Source: Caloramator proteoclasticus DSM 10124 (GTDB lineage: Bacteria; Bacillota; Clostridia; Clostridiales; Caloramatoraceae). Taken from it: a stretch of DNA of 38,517 nucleotides. The translations under genes were made by a program, and so were the position numbers. Within the stretch, counting starts at the first letter, position 1, and each line of letters begins with the position of its first letter. Below the pieces are notes generated by a model. That model was not told where the DNA came from and made no database searches. It saw only the letters and a program-made list of their open reading frames with translations. Below are positions 1-8,655 of the stretch, one piece after another. Location: contig NZ_FQVG01000021.1 in the NCBI RefSeq assembly GCF_900129265.1, positions 1 through 38,517 of the forward strand, written 5' to 3'.

Positions 1-1313
1 TTTAATATTGTTATATTATTTATTGCTTCACGTGAAGAATTATTTATTCTTTTTATAGTTTCTTTTATCTTCTTTTTACTTAATTTAAACGCTTTGTTTT
101 CTTCCTTATATATGCTTGTTTCCCTTAAATTACCTCCGTTCCTGCTAAATACCCTTAGCTTTGCCATTATTTTTAATCCTTCTTTGCTCCATCCTAATGG
201 CCTACTGCTTAACCTTGCTGATAATACATGGCTTATATGTCCTTCTGCACTACATCCAATTACATCCTCTTCTTTATATATTACTATCCCTTCCCAATTG
301 TTTAATATATATCTTCTTGCTTCTTTTATTCTCTCTTTTTCAACTTTAGTTTCTGCTACACTTAATAACTCCTTAAATATTTCCCTTATTGCCTTCTTAT
401 CCCCTTCATTTATCGCTTCCCATATCTTTACTCTGTATTTTTCTCTCTTTGCAGTCCCTCTTATCACGTATTTGTTTAAGTGATATCTGTCTAACACAAA
501 CTTCGCTTTTGGAACCCATCCTATTCCTTCCTTTATCCACCTTGCCCCGTCTCCTGCTATGTATATCTTTTCTATGCTCTCTATTTCATAATTGTCATAC
601 ACATAATTAGCTACATCTATCCATATTTCTTCCGATTCTGCTCCAACATATGTTTTGTAATATACATTCTTTAATTCATTTCTCCCATTTTTGCTTTGCC
701 TTCCTTCATGTATATATACAAGCCTTGGCATCTCCTTTTTCCCATCCTGCAATGCAACATGATCCTCATCTGCCTCTATGTATAACACCCTTACTTTCCT
801 CTTCTCTTCTACTTCCCTCTTTACTTCTACTTCCCCTACCTGCCTTATTGCATTTAAAACTGTCTGCCTACTTAGTTTCTCAGGGCATGTTATCTTGCTG
901 CTTTCTTCGTACGACATGTTTATTGCATTCTCTACCAGCTTTATCTTTACTTCCTTATCTACCTTCTCATGTTTACTTATGCCTACTATTTCATCAAGCA
1001 AATACCTATATTCCCCTGTCTTCTTAGACTTGTAATAGGTCCTTTTATATTCAATCATTCCAAGCATTGTTACTATCGACTTCTTAGCTTTCCTCTCTAC
1101 TATCCATTCCTTTTTCCTTTTTTCGTCCTTCTTTATCGTTTCATCTATATTTTCTAAAACATTCTTAACTATATTTATTCCGAGTCTATCTGTTGCCTCC
1201 TTAACTTCTGCAACAAGTGCTGTAATATTAAACTCCTTTTCTATCATTTTTTCTAATTTTTTCATCATCACAGTAGTGAAATCTAAAGCAAATTGTAGTA
1301 TAATATTATCCAT
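1..1313 (-). CDS. ISLre2-family (UPF0236) transposase, C-terminus cut off
   Basis: The minus strand is open from an ATG at 1313 to the window edge (437 codons), with no stop or frameshift seen. The protein starts [12 protein letters not shown]. Its middle has an [13 protein letters not shown]-like stretch (acidic catalytic region), then [10 protein letters not shown] and [12 protein letters not shown]. Near the end it has [20 protein letters not shown], the conserved C-terminal block of this family. Family members are usually about 470-480 residues, so roughly 30-40 are missing beyond the edge. The RBS AAAGGGG lies about 9 nt upstream of the ATG, inside a hairpin. It most likely encodes an active or recently active transposase that moves this element. 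All plus-strand ORFs in this stretch are shadows of it. Confidence 0.85.
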   Translation of the reverse strand, partial: MDNIILQFALDFTTVMMKKLEKMIEKEFNITALVAEVKEATDRLGINIVKNVLENIDETIKKDEKRKKEWIVERKAKKSIVTMLGMIEYKRTYYKSKKTGEYRYLLDEIVGISKHEKVDKEVKIKLVENAINMSYEESSKITCPEKLSRQTVLNAIRQVGEVEVKREVEEKRKVRVLYIEADEDHVALQDGKKEMPRLVYIHEGRQSKNGRNELKNVYYKTYVGAESEEIWIDVANYVYDNYEIESIEKIYIAGDGARWIKEGIGWVPKAKFVLDRYHLNKYVIRGTAKREKYRVKIWEAINEGDKKAIREIFKELLSVAETKVEKERIKEARRYILNNWEGIVIYKEEDVIGCSAEGHISHVLSARLSSRPLGWSKEGLKIMAKLRVFSRNGGNLRETSIYKEENKAFKLSKKKIKETIKRINNSSREAINNITIL

Positions 1314-1385
1314 AAAGAGACACCCCTTTCGTATTTGGTTTAGTTTTTTTCAATTCTAATTTTATCACAAGGGGTTGTCTCTTTT
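1314..1385 (-). promoter_or_regulatory. IS-end hairpin covering the transposase ribosome binding site
   Basis: The arm 1314-1328 (aaagagacacccctt) and the arm 1369-1384 (aaggggttgtctcttt) are complementary apart from one bulged base, with about 40 nt between them. The inner arm contains the GGGG ribosome binding site and ends directly before the ATG. A transcript entering from outside the element would contain both arms and could hide the RBS. This layout is known as an anti-readthrough device in other IS families; here the function is inferred. Confidence 0.5.
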
Positions 1386-1479
1386 AAATTTTTTCTCCTT
1401 TTTCGTCCTACAATAATTTTACACTATGATATAAAAATTTTGTCAAATCAATAGAAAAATGATAATACTTTTATCCCTT

Positions 1480-2109
1480 CTATGATGCCTCATTAGTTAA
1501 AATTAAATCTTTTATCTGTCTTGGTTCAAATTTTGGTACTTCATATTTCTTAATAAATTTCAAAGTAGCTTCAAAATCCTTTAATAAGTCCAAACCATTT
1601 TCTATTAATTCTCGTTTTAATAATTCATTAAAATAGTTCATATAAGAAAAATAGTCCTTTCTTTCCTTTGAAAATTCACTATAACTCTGTTTACAAAGTT
1701 CTATTACTTCTCTACATAGATAAAGATTGCAGGGATGTGGGCGAAGTCTATAATCTATTTTGCACCCATTTTCTTGCCAAAATGGACATAGCCTAAAAAA
1801 TAGTTTTTTATCAAAATCAATATCTTCATCTATATCCATATTATTAAATCCATACTCATCAAAGTAACCTCTAACCTCTAAATAGAAACTACTTATATAT
1901 ACATTCTCCAATGTTTTTAGTCCCTTTATAAAATCCTCTCTTCCCATCGATAGGATATTTTTAATATCCATTAATGTGTATTTAGGATAATACCAACAAC
2001 ATCCCCTATTTTTATTTATAAATGATTTAGATTCTATAAATCCTTCGCACTTTCCACATAGGCTGCATCTAAACAGAGGTATATTATCTTCAAAATGATA
2101 TGTTAACAT
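1480..2109 (-). CDS. YkgJ-like cysteine-cluster (Zn/Fe-chelating) protein
   Basis: A 209-residue soluble protein. The N-terminus has a C-x2-C-x2-C cluster (FRCSLCGKCEGF), followed by a CC pair (RGCCWYY). The middle has CPFWQENGCKID and RPHPCNLYLC. Together these form the cysteine pattern of the YkgJ-type CxxCxxCC family, which is thought to bind zinc or an Fe-S cluster. The substrate and role are unknown. The ATG at 2109 is chosen because GAGGAGGGG sits 8 nt upstream; the longer reading from a TTG would run over that RBS. The gene stands alone, between the IS and the tRNA-Gly. Confidence 0.7.
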   Translation of the reverse strand: MLTYHFEDNIPLFRCSLCGKCEGFIESKSFINKNRGCCWYYPKYTLMDIKNILSMGREDFIKGLKTLENVYISSFYLEVRGYFDEYGFNNMDIDEDIDFDKKLFFRLCPFWQENGCKIDYRLRPHPCNLYLCREVIELCKQSYSEFSKERKDYFSYMNYFNELLKRELIENGLDLLKDFEATLKFIKKYEVPKFEPRQIKDLILTNEAS

Positions 2110-2214
2110 AGAACCCCTCCTCAAAAATACTTAATTTTAACAAAAAACAAAAGCACTTTTGAGATTTACCCAATAAATTAAATGATTTTTCATAATTTTT
2201 AATTATTTTAAAAA

Positions 2215-2244
2215 TTGATTATATTTGTTAAAATTGGTTATAAT
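2215..2244 (+). promoter_or_regulatory. Promoter of tRNA-Gly(CCC)
   Basis: TTGATT (2215-2220) and TATAAT (2239-2244) are 18 nt apart. The expected start, near 2251, is only a few bases before the mature tRNA 5' end at 2256. It fits a housekeeping sigma-A promoter. Confidence 0.65.
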
Positions 2245-2255
2245 ATTAATGTAAT

Positions 2256-2329
2256 GCAGGTATAGCTCAATGGCAGAGCTCCAGCTTCCCAAGCTGGCTA
2301 TGCGGGTTCGATTCCCGTTACCTGCTCCA
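2256..2329 (+). tRNA. tRNA-Gly (anticodon CCC)
   Basis: The 74-nt cloverleaf includes an encoded CCA. The acceptor arms are gcaggta and tacctgc, the anticodon arm is ccagc-ttcccaa-gctgg with anticodon CCC, and the T arm is cgggttcgattcccg. It reads GGG codons. It is followed at once by a T-rich tract and lies tail-to-tail with the sortase gene, whose stop codon begins 3 nt away. Confidence 0.95.
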
Positions 2330-2331
2330 TT

Positions 2332-2916
2332 TTATTTTTTGAGCTCTGCCACAACTATAAGCCTCTGTTTATTACTATATAGAGGATGACAAGTTATAAG
2401 TGTGACAAGTGACTTACCCTTAGTCGGATTCAAAACCTCCACCTTATCGGGAGTTACAATCTTCTTTTCAATTACATTAAAATAAAATTCACCATCTTTA
2501 GTTTTTATCTTTATTTCGTCTCCAACTTCAAGCTCATCAAGCCTATGAAAAAATCCTCCTGTATAATGAGCTCTGTGCCCTGCAATGCAGTAATTACTAC
2601 TATCTACTCCTAAGGGGCCTGTACCTTCAATATGTCCTGCGGCATTTCTTAAACTTTCCTCTGTGGCACCCTCTACAATAGGTATTATTAAATCAATTTT
2701 AGGTATTTCAAGTACCCCAATAGGATTTTTTGCATTATACCTATTATCCTTCTTTACATTATTTTTTTCCAAATCATTTGCAGCTATAGAACTTTTTACT
2801 CCCAAAGCAGTTTCAATCAGAGCCTGTCTTTCTTTATAGGCTATATAGTTTACAACCCCTGTAAAAATTAATATTGAAATACCTAATGTAATTAAAAAAA
2901 TTCCAAACTTTTTCAT
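2332..2916 (-). CDS. Class D sortase
   Basis: A 194-residue membrane-anchored cysteine transpeptidase. An N-terminal membrane segment covers about residues 5-27. The sortase fold follows with catalytic His114 (AGHRAH), Cys176 (VTLITC) and Arg185 (NKQRLIV). Length, N-terminal anchor and TLITC motif fit class D enzymes, which act on cell-wall sorting signals of LPXTG type. No LPXTG substrate is seen in the window. Its RBS (AGGGGG) overlaps the glutaminase stop codon, with 11 nt between the genes, so it appears to be the last gene of the glutamate train. No terminator is visible between its stop and the converging tRNA-Gly gene. Confidence 0.88.
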   Translation of the reverse strand: MKKFGIFLITLGISILIFTGVVNYIAYKERQALIETALGVKSSIAANDLEKNNVKKDNRYNAKNPIGVLEIPKIDLIIPIVEGATEESLRNAAGHIEGTGPLGVDSSNYCIAGHRAHYTGGFFHRLDELEVGDEIKIKTKDGEFYFNVIEKKIVTPDKVEVLNPTKGKSLVTLITCHPLYSNKQRLIVVAELKK

Positions 2917-2927
2917 CTGCTTCCCCC

Positions 2928-3845
2928 TTAGAATATGCTTAAATCAAGTTCCCTTGAAAGCTCCTCCAAAACCTTTAATCCTGCTATGCTATTTCCCTTT
3001 TTATTTAAAGCAGGACCAAATACACCTATTCCCATTCTGTTTGGAACAGCAGCAAGTATACCCCCACCAACTCCACTTTTACCAGGTATTCCAACCTTTA
3101 CTGCAAATTCACCTGACTCATCATACATTCCACAAGTAACCATTATAGTTTTTACTATTCTTGCATAATGGGCCGGAATTATTCTTTCTCCACTCCAGGG
3201 TAAAAGTCCATTATTTGCAAGCATTGCTGCTATTCGTGCAATATCTTTGCAGGTAACCTCCATAGAACACTGCATAAAATATGCATCCAATATATCTTCA
3301 ACATCACCATCTATAACACCTGTACTTTTCATATAATAGGCAAGGGCTCTGTTTCTATGCCCCGTCTCCTTTTCCGACTTAAAAACATCATAGTTTATAT
3401 TTATATCCTTATTTCCTGTTATTCTTCTTGTAAACTTTAATATCCTTTCAATCTTTTTCTCACTACTTTCACCATAGATTAATGAAGTTGTTGCAATTGC
3501 TCCTGAATTTATCATTGGATTTAATGGCTTTTGTGGATTTCTTGTTTCAAGTGAACTTATTGAATTAAATGTATCTGCAGTAGGTTCCATATCTATTTTT
3601 TCAAATAATTTTTCAGGTCCATTATCCAAAAGAGCAAGCATTAATGTTACAACCTTTGATATACTCTGCATTGTAAACTTTACATTATAATCTCCCTCAC
3701 CATACTCTTCACCATCTAATGTCACCACATATATTCCTAAGTGATTTTTATCTGCCTTAGATAGTTCAGGGATATAGGTAGCTACTTCACCCTCTTTAGT
3801 ATATTTCCTGTTGTGATTGATAATTGATGAAAGTAAAATCTGCAT
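2928..3845 (-). CDS. glsA: Glutaminase
   Basis: Hydrolyses L-glutamine to L-glutamate and ammonia in the cytosol. The 305 residues match the usual length of this serine-dependent (beta-lactamase-like fold) family. The nucleophile motif S-x-x-K is at Ser61-Lys64 (MQSISKV), and NPMINSGAIAT is the conserved substrate-binding block. The ATG at 3845 is chosen because GGAGG lies 7 nt upstream; an upstream ATG is too close to it. The start overlaps the end of citG by 50 nt, so translation is probably coupled. The position at the end of a glutamate-degrading gene set suggests it feeds glutamine into that pathway. Confidence 0.93.
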   Translation of the reverse strand: MQILLSSIINHNRKYTKEGEVATYIPELSKADKNHLGIYVVTLDGEEYGEGDYNVKFTMQSISKVVTLMLALLDNGPEKLFEKIDMEPTADTFNSISSLETRNPQKPLNPMINSGAIATTSLIYGESSEKKIERILKFTRRITGNKDININYDVFKSEKETGHRNRALAYYMKSTGVIDGDVEDILDAYFMQCSMEVTCKDIARIAAMLANNGLLPWSGERIIPAHYARIVKTIMVTCGMYDESGEFAVKVGIPGKSGVGGGILAAVPNRMGIGVFGPALNKKGNSIAGLKVLEELSRELDLSIF

Positions 3846-4704
3846 ACTCATTCCTCCATATCGCCTCAATTTTATATATCATATATGTCGCTGCAAGTAA
3901 ATCTGCACATCCTCCAGGACTTATATTCCTTTCTTTAAATTTTCTATCCAAATTTTCAATATAATCTACTCCCTCTTTTGTTGCCATTCCTCCAAGTTCT
4001 AATGCAATTTTAGAATGTTTTTTTACAAAATTTAATCCCTCAATTGAAGTACGATGCACAACCGTTGTATCATCAACTACTGTCATAAGAGAAAGTAGAG
4101 TATTAACAAGCGTATCATTAATACTTAACCTTTTATTATATTTTTCAAATGTTGGAAGTGCATAATCTATAATTGACTTAAGTCCTCCCTCAACTTCACC
4201 ACGAATACCAGTCAAACCATATTTTTTATAAATTCTCTGTCCGTTTGTCATTCCCTTTTTTTCATCGTAATTATTAAGTTCTCTCTCCACAATCCCCTCT
4301 GTAATTTCACTAACAATTTTAGATATTGAAATTCTATTAATAGCTTTATTTTCTCTAAACAAGACTCCACATCCTGCACATATAACACCAAGCAAAAAAA
4401 TTAATCCTTTATGCGTATTTACACCATCAGTTGCATAAAACATATCCTTTTCGGCTATAAGTCCAATTGGTCTTAGTTTATCTAAAATATTTTCACTATA
4501 TATGATTCCTATATTTATAAATTCAGAAAAATAGGGTGCAATATAAGATGCACTCTTCATAAAGGTTACATAACTCATATCCTTATGTGAACCATTAGAA
4601 AAGGGCGTTACAAGCCCTGGTTTGGGATGTGTTGAAACTTCAAGCAAAGTTGCCTCTAATGCAATCTGAGATATTTTCTTTATAAATGTATCTCTATTTG
4701 TCAT
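3796..4704 (-). CDS. citG: Triphosphoribosyl-dephospho-CoA synthase (CitG)
   Basis: Makes 2'-(5''-triphosphoribosyl)-3'-dephospho-CoA from ATP and dephospho-CoA, the precursor of the citrate-lyase acyl-carrier prosthetic group. Recognisable family blocks are the N-terminal LLEVSTHPKPGLVTPFSNG stretch, the GVNTHKGLIFLLG block and the VDDTTVVHR block. The ATG at 4704 has GGAGA just upstream. The start overlaps citX by 11 nt and the end overlaps glsA by 50 nt, so the three are tightly coupled. It is a separate protein here, not fused to CitX as in some bacteria. Confidence 0.9.
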   Translation of the reverse strand: MTNRDTFIKKISQIALEATLLEVSTHPKPGLVTPFSNGSHKDMSYVTFMKSASYIAPYFSEFINIGIIYSENILDKLRPIGLIAEKDMFYATDGVNTHKGLIFLLGVICAGCGVLFRENKAINRISISKIVSEITEGIVERELNNYDEKKGMTNGQRIYKKYGLTGIRGEVEGGLKSIIDYALPTFEKYNKRLSINDTLVNTLLSLMTVVDDTTVVHRTSIEGLNFVKKHSKIALELGGMATKEGVDYIENLDRKFKERNISPGGCADLLAATYMIYKIEAIWRNEYADFTFINYQSQQEIY

Positions 4705-5194
4705 ACCTGTCTCCATATTCCTTTATCATTGTATTAACTTTTTCTAAAACCTCTTCTACACTATGTCTCTTTTTAACTATACACTCCCTTACAGCATTTC
4801 CACATACAATACATTTTCTTTCCTGTATATTAAAATCACCTCTACTTAAAGGCACCCCATCTTTATTATATATATCGACATCAAATATTCTTCCTAAAGG
4901 ATGTTCAGTCTCAATTTTTATACTTCTTTTTTTAACTTCTATTATTGGTAAATCTATTATTAAAAGCAGGCTGTCTCCATCATAGCCTGATAATTTTTTT
5001 TCAACTTTAATCTTTCCATCAAACTCTTTATAAATTTCCTGTCTTAATACACTAAAAGCCATTTTAGCACATTCAGTATTTTTGTTTTTGCCAGGATAAT
5101 TAATTTTGGCACAAAGAACTGTTCCTAAATTTAATTCTATTAATTTTAATGTCTCCTCATATCTTCTTTCTCTATCCTCTAAAATCCCTATCAA
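4694..5194 (-). CDS. citX: Holo-ACP synthase CitX (apo-citrate lyase phosphoribosyl-dephospho-CoA transferase)
   Basis: Transfers the CitG product onto the serine of CitD. It has 166 residues. The signature HPLGRIFDVDIYNKDG matches the G-R-x-x-D-x-D-V nucleotidyl-transfer motif of CitX, and a cysteine-rich C-terminal block (RKCIVCGNAVREC) is also typical. The start is a TTG that overlaps the citC stop codon (TTGA arrangement), with GGAGAG about 10 nt upstream. The next in-frame Met would remove conserved sequence, so the TTG is preferred. Confidence 0.9.
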   Translation of the reverse strand: MIGILEDRERRYEETLKLIELNLGTVLCAKINYPGKNKNTECAKMAFSVLRQEIYKEFDGKIKVEKKLSGYDGDSLLLIIDLPIIEVKKRSIKIETEHPLGRIFDVDIYNKDGVPLSRGDFNIQERKCIVCGNAVRECIVKKRHSVEEVLEKVNTMIKEYGDRYDK

Positions 5195-6216
5195 TGTGGT
5201 AAATCTCTCCTTTTTATATTCTCTATTATCCTTTTACCCTCTTCTGTTTTTAGAAAGTCATAGGTTATCTGTGGTACTAATTTTTCTACTTCATTAAGTT
5301 TATCTTCCTTCAATAGGCTTCTAACGATTGATGCACTAACTGCCCTTCCGTCCTTTATTAGTCTTTCTACTAAGCAGACTTCTACTCCATAATTTGGTAA
5401 TATATTCAGCATAGTTTTATTATATTCATTTGTTACATCACAGTAGGGTTCTGTACCTACATATCTTCTATTTATATTAAAAATCTTTGCAATATACATA
5501 CCAAAAATTGTTGCATCAAGTTTAGTATATATGCTTAATTTATCATCCTTTTTTCTTAAAAAATACGATGGAAAAGTATTGGATGAAATAATATATCTTC
5601 CACCCTTTATAACAGTAACATTTTTTAAATGCCTACATCCAAGCTTCACTAAGTTAAATCTTATATCCGTTGGGAAGGCTGATCTGTCCTCCTCAACTAC
5701 AAATACAATAACCTCTTGATTTTCCTTTGCTGCTCTTTCAATTAAATAAAGATGACCAAGTGTAAAAGGATTACAGTTCACAACAAGAGCAGCCCTTTTT
5801 TTACTCACATCAATTCCACTTGCCTTTAGCATATTTAAAAGATACCTATTTACATCTGATGTACCCCCCTCAAGAAGCACAACAGAATCAGCCCTTGCAA
5901 CCTCTTTAAAGCCTAAGGACTTAAAAATTTGTACATTTTTTTCTAACGTAAAAACAAAATACTCATATATTCCCTTATCAAACATTCTGTTTTGTATTTT
6001 TGTGATAAGAGAGGAGGCAAGCCCCTCCCCCCTGTATTCTTCCTTTATTCCAAAACATTTAATTACATTTTTTGAATAGGAACAGGTTCCTATAATCTCT
6101 CCATCTTCAAAACAACATAAAGTTTCATCAACATCCTTCTCAAGTTCTAATCCAATGCCCTTTAAAAATTCATCTACCAGATGTTTTTCAAAATCCATCA
6201 AAAATCTAAATTCCAT
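5191..6216 (-). CDS. citC: [Citrate (pro-3S)-lyase] ligase
   Basis: Acetylates the thiol of the CitD prosthetic group with acetate and ATP, switching the lyase on. It has 341 residues. The N-terminal third is a GNAT-like domain (IKEEYRGEGLASSLI). The C-terminal two thirds are the nucleotidyltransferase part, with NCNPFTLGHLYLIERA carrying the GHxxH-like ATP site. This domain order is usual for CitC. It starts 4 nt after citF and overlaps citX by 4 nt. In this setting the complex it activates is probably citramalate lyase. Confidence 0.92.
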   Translation of the reverse strand: MEFRFLMDFEKHLVDEFLKGIGLELEKDVDETLCCFEDGEIIGTCSYSKNVIKCFGIKEEYRGEGLASSLITKIQNRMFDKGIYEYFVFTLEKNVQIFKSLGFKEVARADSVVLLEGGTSDVNRYLLNMLKASGIDVSKKRAALVVNCNPFTLGHLYLIERAAKENQEVIVFVVEEDRSAFPTDIRFNLVKLGCRHLKNVTVIKGGRYIISSNTFPSYFLRKKDDKLSIYTKLDATIFGMYIAKIFNINRRYVGTEPYCDVTNEYNKTMLNILPNYGVEVCLVERLIKDGRAVSASIVRSLLKEDKLNEVEKLVPQITYDFLKTEEGKRIIENIKRRDLPH

Positions 6217-6220
6217 AATA

Positions 6221-7762
6221 TCATTCCTTTACTTTTCTAACTACATCTATTACAGTACCATCTCTATATTCCACAACAGCCACAACCTTATCATCAAACT
6301 CTATCTTTTCTGGAGTCCCCACCATATTTTCCGCAAGTTTTTTAAGTTCTTCTATTGTCATTATTGGTAAATTTGTTTCCTTTAATTTTTCTAATAAATC
6401 CTGTCTTCTTGGATTTACTGCTATTCCTCTTTCGGTGACTATTACATCGACAGTTTCTCCTGGAGTTGTAACTGTTGTAACCTTATCAACTACAATTGGA
6501 AGTCTTCCCTTTAAGAGCTTTGTAACAACTATTGCAAGCTTTGAACCTGCAGCAGTATCACTATGTCCTCCTGAACCTCCCATTATAACTCCATCAGAAC
6601 CAGTTGTTACATTCACATTAAAATTAACATCTATTTCAGTAGCACCAAGTATCATTACATCCAATCTGTTAACAACTGCACCCTTATTGTGTGGATTTCC
6701 ATAAAGCGATGCAGACATACCTTGGTGTGCAACATTTCTTCTATAGGATTCAACCGCCTTTAAGTCAAAACACTGAACGTCAAATAATGCCTCAAATAAA
6801 CCTTCTTCAAACATATCTACTATATAGCCTGTAATTCCACCGGCTGCAAAGCTACCCTTTATACCGTTTTTCTTCATTACATCCCTTACATACTTTGCAA
6901 CAGCAAGTGATATACCACCTGCACCAGTTTGGAATGAAAAGCCATCCTTTAGAAGCCCTGAAGCTTCAATAACCTCAGTTGCCATCTTTGCTATCTTAAG
7001 TCCAACTGGGTCCTTTGTTATCTTTGTTGTTCCTGAAACTATTCCTTTAGGATCACCTATTGAATCCACCTTAACTATATAATCTACATATTCTTGGCTT
7101 ATTTCTATAGGACAAGCAGGGTAAGCAACTAAGTTATCTGTTATTGCAACAACCCTTCCTGCATACATTGCATCTGGTATTGCATATCCTAAACTTCCAC
7201 AGGCTGAAGGTCCATAAACACCGTTTATATTACCATATTCATCGCAGGTTGGAGCTGCAATAAAGGCTATATCTATCTTTAAATCGCCTGATTCTATTGC
7301 CCTTGCTCTTCCTCCGTGGGTATGCATAATTGCAGGATATTTTAAAAGTCCCCTTGATACTGCCTCTGCAACAGGTCCAGACATATAATTTGCATATATA
7401 CCTGTAACCACTCCATTTTTAATATGTTCAACAAGTGGTGCGTGAACAGGGAATATGGAACTTGCCGCAACCCTTATGTCCTTTATCCCCATCTTTGCTA
7501 TTTCATCCATCACCATATTAAGAACATAGTCACCGTTTCTTAAATGATGATGGAAGGAAACTGTCATACCGTCCTTTATTTCACATTTTATAAGTGCCTC
7601 TTTTATAGATTCAACAAGTTTTACATCAGAAGGTGCAACACATTTAACAGAGACTTGTTTTTTGCTCTTTATACCAAGATTGTTGAAGGCTCCACTAAAG
7701 GGCTTAACCTCTCCATAGCCTTCTATGTACTCTGGTAAAACTCTTCCTAAAATATTTTCCAT
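6221..7762 (-). CDS. citF: Citrate/citramalate lyase alpha subunit (acyl carrier transferase)
   Basis: The CoA-transferase-like alpha subunit swaps the acetyl group on the acyl carrier for the incoming hydroxy-acid. Its 513 residues match CitF length. Family features include the N-terminal MENILGRVLPEYIEGYGEV region, HTHGGRARAIESGDL, the glycine-rich GAGGISLAVAKYV and MGGSGGHSDTAAGSKL. It has an AGGGAG ribosome binding site, lies 4 nt downstream of citE and is followed 4 nt later by citC. Sequence alone does not separate citrate from citramalate as substrate; the neighbouring methylaspartate genes favour citramalate. Confidence 0.93.
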   Translation of the reverse strand: MENILGRVLPEYIEGYGEVKPFSGAFNNLGIKSKKQVSVKCVAPSDVKLVESIKEALIKCEIKDGMTVSFHHHLRNGDYVLNMVMDEIAKMGIKDIRVAASSIFPVHAPLVEHIKNGVVTGIYANYMSGPVAEAVSRGLLKYPAIMHTHGGRARAIESGDLKIDIAFIAAPTCDEYGNINGVYGPSACGSLGYAIPDAMYAGRVVAITDNLVAYPACPIEISQEYVDYIVKVDSIGDPKGIVSGTTKITKDPVGLKIAKMATEVIEASGLLKDGFSFQTGAGGISLAVAKYVRDVMKKNGIKGSFAAGGITGYIVDMFEEGLFEALFDVQCFDLKAVESYRRNVAHQGMSASLYGNPHNKGAVVNRLDVMILGATEIDVNFNVNVTTGSDGVIMGGSGGHSDTAAGSKLAIVVTKLLKGRLPIVVDKVTTVTTPGETVDVIVTERGIAVNPRRQDLLEKLKETNLPIMTIEELKKLAENMVGTPEKIEFDDKVVAVVEYRDGTVIDVVRKVKE

Positions 7763-7766
7763 AAAA

Positions 7767-8642
7767 TCACTCCCTTATGATACCTGCAAGTTTAGCTTTT
7801 AGTATAATGTTTTCTGCCCTTTGAATTATTGGTGCATCTACCATCTTTCCATCAAGTGAGAAAACACCCTTACCTTCCTTTAGTGCCTCCTCCTTAGCCT
7901 TTAAAACCCTCTTTGCATACATTATCTCTTCCATAGAAGGTGAGAATACCTCGTGTATATAATCAATCTGTCTTGGGTTTATTGCTGCTTTTCCCGTCAT
8001 ACCTATTGCCTTTGCCCTCTTTGTATCTTCTATTAAACCTTCAACATCATTTACATCTGCAAAGGGAGTATCTATTGCATCTATCTTATACGCTTTACAT
8101 ATTGAAGCTACCCTGTTTCTTGCATAGAATATTTCATTTCCCTCTCTTGTTCTTTTTATTCCCATATCCGCTGTTAAATCCTCTGCACCAAGAAGAACTC
8201 CTATATTTCTCTTTGATGCAAGAATTGTTTCTCTTATGTTTTCAAGTCCAATTGCAGTCTCTACAAGAGGGAAAAGCTTAATTGAACCTAATTTAAATCC
8301 CTCTTCTCTTTCTATTATAGAGAGAATTTCATCAATCTCTTCAATATCATCACTTGTAGCCTTTGGTACTAATATTGCATCGGGTTTTACCCTTGCAATA
8401 ACATTTAAATCATCATATCCAAAATCACTTTGGATAGAATTTATTCTAACAACCACTTCACATCCTGAAAAGTCGAGAGTTGATAGAGCATTTCTAACAA
8501 GCATTCTTGCTGCATCCTTTTCATCTATTGAGACAGCATCCTCTAAATCCAATATAACGCTATCTGCTCCAAGTATCGAAGCATTTTGTATCATACCAGG
8601 ATTATTACCTGGCATAAAAAGCATTGTTCTTCTTAGTTTCAT
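7767..8642 (-). CDS. citE: Citrate/citramalate lyase beta subunit
   Basis: The HpcH/HpaI-aldolase-type beta subunit cleaves the carrier-bound acyl intermediate. It would release oxaloacetate from citrate or pyruvate from citramalate. About 291 residues. Recognisable blocks are RRTMLFMPGNNPGM at the N-terminus, DSVILDLEDAVS (Mg2+/substrate region), GAEDLTADMG and AINPRQIDYIHEVFSPS near the C-terminus. The ATG at 8642 is chosen because GAGGTG lies 6 nt upstream; a GTG 9 nt earlier would sit inside that RBS. Confidence 0.94.
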   Translation of the reverse strand: MKLRRTMLFMPGNNPGMIQNASILGADSVILDLEDAVSIDEKDAARMLVRNALSTLDFSGCEVVVRINSIQSDFGYDDLNVIARVKPDAILVPKATSDDIEEIDEILSIIEREEGFKLGSIKLFPLVETAIGLENIRETILASKRNIGVLLGAEDLTADMGIKRTREGNEIFYARNRVASICKAYKIDAIDTPFADVNDVEGLIEDTKRAKAIGMTGKAAINPRQIDYIHEVFSPSMEEIMYAKRVLKAKEEALKEGKGVFSLDGKMVDAPIIQRAENIILKAKLAGIIRE

Positions 8643-8655
8643 TCTTAACACCTCG

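Larger units (their letters stand above)
1..1386 (-). mobile_element. ISLre2-family insertion sequence, truncated by the window edge
   Basis: Only the upstream (transposase-start) end of the element is in the window; the other end lies beyond base 1. The identification rests on the encoded transposase, which has the UPF0236/ISLre2 pattern. The right tip is probably near 1385, where AAAAGAGACAACCCCTTG reads inward on the minus strand. Because the left end is missing, target duplications and terminal repeats cannot be compared, so the exact boundary is inferred. Confidence 0.75.

Noticed and set aside
94-1157. Several plus-strand ORFs with hydrophobic, leucine-rich translations
   Set aside because: They are antisense shadows of the transposase, which is open across the whole region on the minus strand and has clear family motifs.
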